Source of the DNA: an uncultured Prevotella sp.
Lineage (GTDB): Bacteria; Bacteroidota; Bacteroidia; Bacteroidales; Bacteroidaceae
Reading direction: 5' to 3'
Assembly: GCA_934217675.1 (NCBI GenBank)
Contig: CAKQCV010000011.1
Span: 1 to 55,582 of the forward strand
Length of the DNA: 55,582 bases
Within the stretch, counting starts at the first letter, position 1. Every line of letters starts with the position of its first letter. The notes under the pieces are model-generated. The model was not told where the DNA came from. It searched no databases and was given only the letters and a program-made list of their open reading frames with translations. This document shows, piece after piece, positions 51,080-55,582 of the stretch. The position numbers were made by a program, and so were the translations under genes.

Positions 51080-52408
51080 TTATTTGTTATATAGTTCCAG
51101 CATTTCTTTGGCAAGAATTGTCATGTATTTGCTTTGCAGCATGTCTTGTTGTGCCTTCAGCAGATTTGTCTTGCTGTTCATCAGCTCAATAATGTTTTTC
51201 AGTCCGAGTTTAAACTGTTCGCTCATCAGCGCATAGCTTGTTTCTGCGCTTTCCACATTTTGTTTTGCTGCAATGAACTTCTGCTGATTGTTGTTAGCGT
51301 CAATCCAGTATCCCTCAACCGAGTTCCATATTTGTTTCTTTTTGTCCTCAAGTTCAAGCATGGCATTGTCGCGCTGTATTTTTGCCTTGTTCACGGCTGT
51401 CTTCGTTTGCCTTTGGTCGTATATCGGCATGCTTAGCGTTGCCCCCACGGCAATATCAAAGTTTGTTTTTATCTGGTTTCCCCAAGAGTTGTCGTTCATT
51501 GACGACGAGCTTGTCATTGCCGATCCTGTAAGGCTCACCGTTGGCATCCATCCAGCCTTTGCTATGGCAATGTTTAGGTTGCTTTGTTTTATTCCCAATT
51601 GGCTGTACACAATCTCCGGGCGGTTGTTCACGGCGTTCTCATATACGGCAGTCAATCCAGGTATGGTGGCAGTAGCCTGTTCGTCGGTTGTTTCCGGCAC
51701 GGCTACGTTGAATTCCCCTTCGTTTGTAATCTCTAACAACTGTTTTAGCTGTGACTTGTATTTTGCCAAACTGCTCTGTGTCTCCACGATTGAGTATTTG
51801 TCGGCTGCGGTCTGCGATTGCAGCTGTGCGAGATCAGCCTTCGACATCTTACCTACTTTCACCATTTCTTCGCCTCGCTTTTCGTTTGCGAGACTCGTTT
51901 CATACGAGTATTTGTTCACTTGCACAGCCTCGTTGGTATACAGTATCTGCACGTAGAGTTGCGTTATCTGCTCCTCGATGGTTTTTGCCGTAACGGCAGA
52001 ATCTGCAGCAGCCTGTTCCTCAGTCAGTTTATTCAGCTTCAGCGTGTTGTGGTTTTTGTTTCCGTTCCACACAGTCCAGTTGGCGTTGATTCCGTATGTT
52101 CCGTTATACGAGAGCTTGTCAACGCTTCTCTGCACAGTTCCGTTGCTCACCATTCCCGTCGACTCATTAGGCCATGGTCTGAATCCCAGCGACTGTGTCG
52201 TTGATGCGTTGAGCGATGGCAACAGTTGAGCCTTTGCCTGTTTCACGTCCTCTGCTGCGCTTTGTTTTGCAAGAGTTTTCTTTTTCAGCGAGATGTTGTT
52301 TGCCACTGCATAGTCGATACACTCTTTCAGAGTCCACTGATGAGCATTCTGTGCCATCAATGTCGTCGACAAACTTGCCAGTGCCATAGAAAAAAGCCAT
52401 TTGTTCAT
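51080..52408 (-). CDS. TolC-family outer-membrane efflux protein, 442 aa
   Basis: Signal peptide MNKWLFSMALASLSTTLMAQ, then two OEP repeats of coiled-coil helices and strands (LKECIDYAVANNISLKKKTL, the second repeat near VYENAVNNRPEIVYSQLG). I chose ATG 52408. The longer frame begins at 52462, inside the -33 element of the promoter at 52433-52463. First gene of tolC-macA-ATPase-permease-lytS-lytR. Confidence 0.93.
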   Translation of the reverse strand: MNKWLFSMALASLSTTLMAQNAHQWTLKECIDYAVANNISLKKKTLAKQSAAEDVKQAKAQLLPSLNASTTQSLGFRPWPNESTGMVSNGTVQRSVDKLSYNGTYGINANWTVWNGNKNHNTLKLNKLTEEQAAADSAVTAKTIEEQITQLYVQILYTNEAVQVNKYSYETSLANEKRGEEMVKVGKMSKADLAQLQSQTAADKYSIVETQSSLAKYKSQLKQLLEITNEGEFNVAVPETTDEQATATIPGLTAVYENAVNNRPEIVYSQLGIKQSNLNIAIAKAGWMPTVSLTGSAMTSSSSMNDNSWGNQIKTNFDIAVGATLSMPIYDQRQTKTAVNKAKIQRDNAMLELEDKKKQIWNSVEGYWIDANNNQQKFIAAKQNVESAETSYALMSEQFKLGLKNIIELMNSKTNLLKAQQDMLQSKYMTILAKEMLELYNK

Positions 52409-52432
52409 ATACATAATTATTGGTTTCTGCTG

Positions 52433-52463
52433 CAAATATACGTACATATTGCTATGCTTCAAA
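52433..52463 (-). promoter_or_regulatory. Promoter of the efflux operon
   Basis: On the minus strand TTTG (52463-52460), 19 bases and TATATTTG (52440-52433) match the consensus exactly. The start is predicted about 7 bases further, leaving a leader of roughly 15-20 bases to ATG 52408. Confidence 0.78.
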
Positions 52464-52574
52464 ATGAAATATACGTAAAACGCGTGTTAATAGAGCAATT
52501 TTGCTTATTCTTCGATATGATGGCTTGGTTTTAACATTTTGTAATAGTGGTTGTGTACATTAGTACACCAGAAT

Positions 52575-54197
52575 CTATATGCCGATGGCGTTTTTTCTAT
52601 ATATAGATGGTGTCATGCCGGTATATTTCTTGAATTGTACGATGAAGTTGTTCACCGACACGTAGCCCACGGTTTCTGCCACAGCCTGTATTGTGTATGC
52701 TTGATATTTCTTGTCGGTAAGTCGCCTGCAAGCCTCTCTTGTGCGATATTCGTTAAGCATACTCTTGAAGCTTCCTTGATTGGTGTTGCTGATTGCAGCC
52801 GACACGTATTTTGTGTTTGAGCCAGCCATGCGTGCCAAGGTTTGCAGATTGAAACTGCTGTTGCATATAACATCCGTGTCGTTCATTATTTCGATAATCC
52901 TCTTTGTCAGTTTGTCTTCTGCATTGTCTTTTTTCCCTTCTGCATTTTTTCCTTCTGCAATTTTTGTATTTTCGCTTGCATGATAGTCATGGTTCGCATT
53001 GTGTGGTATGGTGCATGCCTCAGCTTTCTCGGTCATCAGCTTTCTGTTTTCGTCTTGTTCGGCTATCAATTGCTGGTTTTTCATGGTGAGCATCCGGTAT
53101 GCTTTTCTCAGTTTTTGGTTGTAGAACACTATGATTGCCAATACCAGCATAACCATAACAGTCACGGCAAGCATCACATTCATTTTCTGTTCCAGTAGAT
53201 TTATTCTTTTTGATTTCACTCCGTCTTCATAATTTATGAGCTTGTTTCTCGCAGCATAAAAGTCGGCAGTGTTCAGCATTTCGGCACTCAGTTCCCTGTG
53301 CATGTTCAGGTATACGGTTGCACTGTCAGGCTGTTTGTTCATTCTGAACAGGCTGTCGAGTGCCATGCAGGCATCATCCAGCTGGTCGTACGCTTTCTCT
53401 TTTTTTGCCACATTCATCGCCATGCGCTGCACGCTGATAGCTTCGTTGATGCGTCCTGCAGCAGCAAAAATTCTTCCCTGTTCGTTTAGTGGATATGCCC
53501 CCATACCGATTTTCAGTCCGCATGCCCTTGTCTTGTCATAAGCTTTTTTATGCATGCTTAGAGCCATGTTGTGGTTTCCGTTCATCTCTTCCACGAGAGC
53601 CGTGCAATAAAGAGTGTAATATTCGTTTATGTTTCTGTCTGACAATGGCATTCGTTCTGCTCGTTTCAGCATTTGTTCTGCTTTTTCTTTCTCTCCCGTT
53701 TTGGCATAACACATGACGAGATATCTTGCTGCAAGGCTTCTTGTGCTTTTGTTGCGCTTGCTTGCTGGTTGTGCCAGCACTTTTTCGTAATAGTGTGCAG
53801 CTCTTTCATAGTCCTTGAATATCACGTATATGTTACCTATATTATAATAGCAGCTTGTCTGGTTAATGGCATTCCCCCCGTCTTCTGCCATTTCCATAGC
53901 CATTATATACGCTTCGAATGCTTTTGCATAGTAGCCGTTCAGATAGAGTGAATTCCCGCATTGTTCAAGCGAAGCACAAATGTAGTTGCTTTTTTGTCCG
54001 CTGCGGTATAGCGTCAGCAGTCTGGAATACGAGTCTGTGACATCTTGACTATAGCCGTAACTGTATGTGCGATAATTGTTCTTACTTGTGGGAGCATTGT
54101 CTGTGGCGTCGGGTTTGTTGCTTATCAGCAGTGTCGTTATTGTTCCAACTATTATAGTTATTACTGTAGCCTTTATAGCGATTCCTCTTATATCCAT
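52575..54197 (-). CDS. TPR-containing membrane AraC-family regulator, 540 aa
   Basis: An N-terminal helix (ATVITIIVGTITTLLIS), then TPR units at about 70-290 (NSLYLNGYYAKAFEAYIMAMEMAED, YYNIGNIYVIFKDYERAAHYYEKVL), a membrane helix (MLAVTVMVMLVLAIIVFY) near 340, a coiled coil, and an AraC HTH pair at about 435-535 (LQTLARMAGSNTKYVSAAIS, AVAETVGYVSVNNFIVQFKKYTGMTPSIYR). The TPRs lie outside the cytosol and would sense a ligand or peptide. The stop lies 112 bases before the efflux -7 box, so it may regulate that operon. Confidence 0.88.
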   Translation of the reverse strand: MDIRGIAIKATVITIIVGTITTLLISNKPDATDNAPTSKNNYRTYSYGYSQDVTDSYSRLLTLYRSGQKSNYICASLEQCGNSLYLNGYYAKAFEAYIMAMEMAEDGGNAINQTSCYYNIGNIYVIFKDYERAAHYYEKVLAQPASKRNKSTRSLAARYLVMCYAKTGEKEKAEQMLKRAERMPLSDRNINEYYTLYCTALVEEMNGNHNMALSMHKKAYDKTRACGLKIGMGAYPLNEQGRIFAAAGRINEAISVQRMAMNVAKKEKAYDQLDDACMALDSLFRMNKQPDSATVYLNMHRELSAEMLNTADFYAARNKLINYEDGVKSKRINLLEQKMNVMLAVTVMVMLVLAIIVFYNQKLRKAYRMLTMKNQQLIAEQDENRKLMTEKAEACTIPHNANHDYHASENTKIAEGKNAEGKKDNAEDKLTKRIIEIMNDTDVICNSSFNLQTLARMAGSNTKYVSAAISNTNQGSFKSMLNEYRTREACRRLTDKKYQAYTIQAVAETVGYVSVNNFIVQFKKYTGMTPSIYRKNAIGI

Positions 54198-54235
54198 AGT
54201 TGTGATGTCAAAATATTTTAGCTTATTATTTTGCG

Positions 54236-54267
54236 CAAAAGTACATAATTATCACCAAAAGAGCAAA
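54236..54267 (-). promoter_or_regulatory. Promoter of the TPR-AraC regulator
   Basis: On the minus strand TTTG (54267-54264), 20 bases and TACTTTTG (54243-54236). The ATG at 54197 is 39 bases downstream. Confidence 0.72.
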
Positions 54268-54358
54268 CTAAACCGCTTATCTTCTTCTTGTTGTCACAAA
54301 TTCCGTGAAAAAGTGACAAACTGAGATTCAAAAATAAGTCTGTTTGTAATAAGATTAT

Positions 54359-54366
54359 TACTTTTG
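54359..54366 (+). promoter_or_regulatory. Candidate -7 element for the terminal secreted-protein gene
   Basis: TACTTTTG lies 40 bases before ATG 54406. The -33 position is not a good match. Confidence 0.4.
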
Positions 54367-54405
54367 CATCGAAATTGAAACAAATAGTAAAAATCAAAAC
54401 GCATA

Positions 54406-55582
54406 ATGCTTATGAAGAAAACTATCCTATCTTTATTTATTTCTGCCATGCTTCCGGCAGTGGCGGCTGCCCAGCCTAAACTTTGCGGAAACGTGGTAAA
54501 TGCTGACGGGTGGACAGGTAACCAGTATGTAGACCCATACGGCATCTATTCGTTTAATGCTGCTGACCCATCGTTGCAACTCACCACTGTATCGCAGTCA
54601 AGAAGTCTCACTGGTAAGGGAGGAGGAGTTGCTGATGACAAGTATTTGTATCTTTATTGCCTTAAAGATTACGGAGACGGTGATATAAGTGGAAGTATAA
54701 GTAGGGTTACACTTGACGATTATTCGTCACGGCAAATGGGAGCTGTCCTTGAAAAATATAAAGTGCCAACAGCACTCACATGGGATGCGTCAACACGCAC
54801 TTTCTATGGATGTTTCTACAATTACGACGGTGACGGATATGATTTTGGTACGGTCGACCTGGATAACGGTAGAGGGTCGCGAATAAAAATAAACAAGATA
54901 AAAGAGCGTGTGATAGCACTTGCCGACAACGACAACGGTACGCTGTATGCCATCGGAAAGAGCGGAAAACTATATACCGTGGACCCTTCGACAGGAATTT
55001 TTAGCGAGGTTGGGACAACGGGAGTTACCCCATCAGAGAAAATACAGAGCGCATGCTATGACGATGGCATGCTATATTGGGCAGCACAAACTGCCGATGG
55101 CAAGAGTTCCCTGTACAAAGTAGATCCGTCAACAGCCACGGCAACCATTGTGGGTAGCTTCCCTAAAAATGAACAGTTTACGTGCCTTTATAAATTCAAG
55201 GCTGCTGCTGAAGATGGGGCACCGGCTGCAATAACCGAGCTTACACCAAAATTCGAAGGACCGAGCCTTACGGGTACTCTTTCGTTCACAATGCCGACCA
55301 AGACCTTTGCCGGAGGAGAACTATCAGGAGAACTCTCGTGGACAATAACGAAAGACGGTGAGACTATCGCATCGGGAAAGGCTAATGCTGGCGAAGCGGT
55401 CACAACAAAGCCTATAGAGTTTGCCAACGACTACAACTATGTTGAACTTTACACGGAAAACAGCGTGGGAAGAAGTCCGGCATGCAAAACTACATTCTTT
55501 GCCGGACCAGATACCCCTTCATCTATCGGATGGGAGGAAGCAAAACTCTCGGTTGACGACAACAGAGTGGCTACCGTTACTT
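54406..55582 (+). CDS. Large secreted protein, N-terminal part (runs off the window)
   Basis: Open from ATG 54406 (or 54412) to the window end, 392 codons with no stop. Signal peptide KKTILSLFISAMLPAVAAAQ. The next about 270 residues carry propeller-like repeats with VDPSTGIF, VDPSTATATIVGSF and YAIGKSGKLY motifs, then an Ig/fibronectin-like segment (ELSWTITKDGETIASGKANAGEA). Such openings occur in large Prevotella surface or T9SS-exported proteins. The C-terminus, where a sorting tail would be, is outside. Transcribed divergently from the TPR-AraC gene. Confidence 0.75.
   Translation, partial: MLMKKTILSLFISAMLPAVAAAQPKLCGNVVNADGWTGNQYVDPYGIYSFNAADPSLQLTTVSQSRSLTGKGGGVADDKYLYLYCLKDYGDGDISGSISRVTLDDYSSRQMGAVLEKYKVPTALTWDASTRTFYGCFYNYDGDGYDFGTVDLDNGRGSRIKINKIKERVIALADNDNGTLYAIGKSGKLYTVDPSTGIFSEVGTTGVTPSEKIQSACYDDGMLYWAAQTADGKSSLYKVDPSTATATIVGSFPKNEQFTCLYKFKAAAEDGAPAAITELTPKFEGPSLTGTLSFTMPTKTFAGGELSGELSWTITKDGETIASGKANAGEAVTTKPIEFANDYNYVELYTENSVGRSPACKTTFFAGPDTPSSIGWEEAKLSVDDNRVATVT

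Noticed and set aside
52462..52462. ATG 52462 as the TolC-family start
   Set aside because: It lies in the -33 element of a consensus promoter, and the signal peptide begins at 52408.

Overview
The window is chromosomal DNA from a member of the Bacteroidota, most probably a Prevotella-like genus (Prevotellaceae). The evidence is the gene content: serine palmitoyltransferase, a type IX secretion plug protein, the DUF5606 and DUF5687 families, a long Bacteroidota-type NusB and TonB receptors. The promoters also fit: TTTG, then 19-20 bases, then TAnnTTTG, recurs on both strands, as in the Bacteroidota sigma factor consensus. A secreted pectate lyase suggests life in a plant-fibre-fed gut or oral habitat. 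I cannot name the species from sequence alone. I saw no rRNA, tRNA, CRISPR array or transposase.

Layout. (1) 1-3159 is an accessory-looking segment: a partial VirE/BT4734-type primase-like protein, an unrecognised AT-rich gene, a 787-base intergenic stretch with repeat arrays and a 37-base AT palindrome, and an HU-like DNA-binding protein. (2) 3122-9351 is a minus-strand run lon-tgt-lptF/G-DEAD-box helicase. (3) 9616-12765 holds trmN6, then a lipid kinase and serine palmitoyltransferase transcribed divergently. (4) 12888-16513 (minus) is rplY, then pth-hslR-purN-T9SS plug. (5) 16762-20810 (plus) is nusB-yajC-ybbR-coaE-DUF5606-nth. (6) 20858-24062 (minus) is an RNase D-like exonuclease, rlmI and tilS. 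(7) 24172-28827 (plus) is ftsK, a LolA-like protein and a DUF5687 membrane protein. (8) 28988-35351 (plus) is a small T9SS-tail-like protein, a modular PL1 pectate lyase, and a periplasmic CbiK-like chelatase next to a haem-type TonB receptor. (9) 35403-42284 (minus) is a membrane AraC regulator, lysS-gpsA-pgi, and an IspE-Nudix fusion. (10) 42574-45433 (plus) is dnaB and a DbpA-like helicase. (11) 45995-54197 (minus) is an efflux operon TolC-MacA-ATPase-permease-LytS-LytR, with a TPR-AraC membrane regulator upstream. (12) 54406-end (plus) is the start of a large secreted protein.

How the genes work together. Most of the window is ordinary housekeeping: tRNA modification and aminoacylation, isoprenoid and phospholipid precursors, replication, chromosome segregation and protein quality control. 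Three modules are more distinctive. The CbiK-like enzyme plus TonB receptor looks like a haem or corrinoid acquisition pair. The tripartite efflux system carries its own LytTR two-component regulator. Type IX secretion features (plug protein, tail-like protein, secreted lyase) suggest exported polysaccharide breakdown.

The least-explained structures are non-coding. One is an iteron-like inverted array with an AT palindrome at 2193-2346, between the primase-like and HU-like genes. The other is a perfect 33-bp inverted repeat built from 8-9-base units at 45655-45768, with no adjacent element gene. They share an architecture and are the best candidates for an undescribed system here. An origin or regulatory role is inference only.
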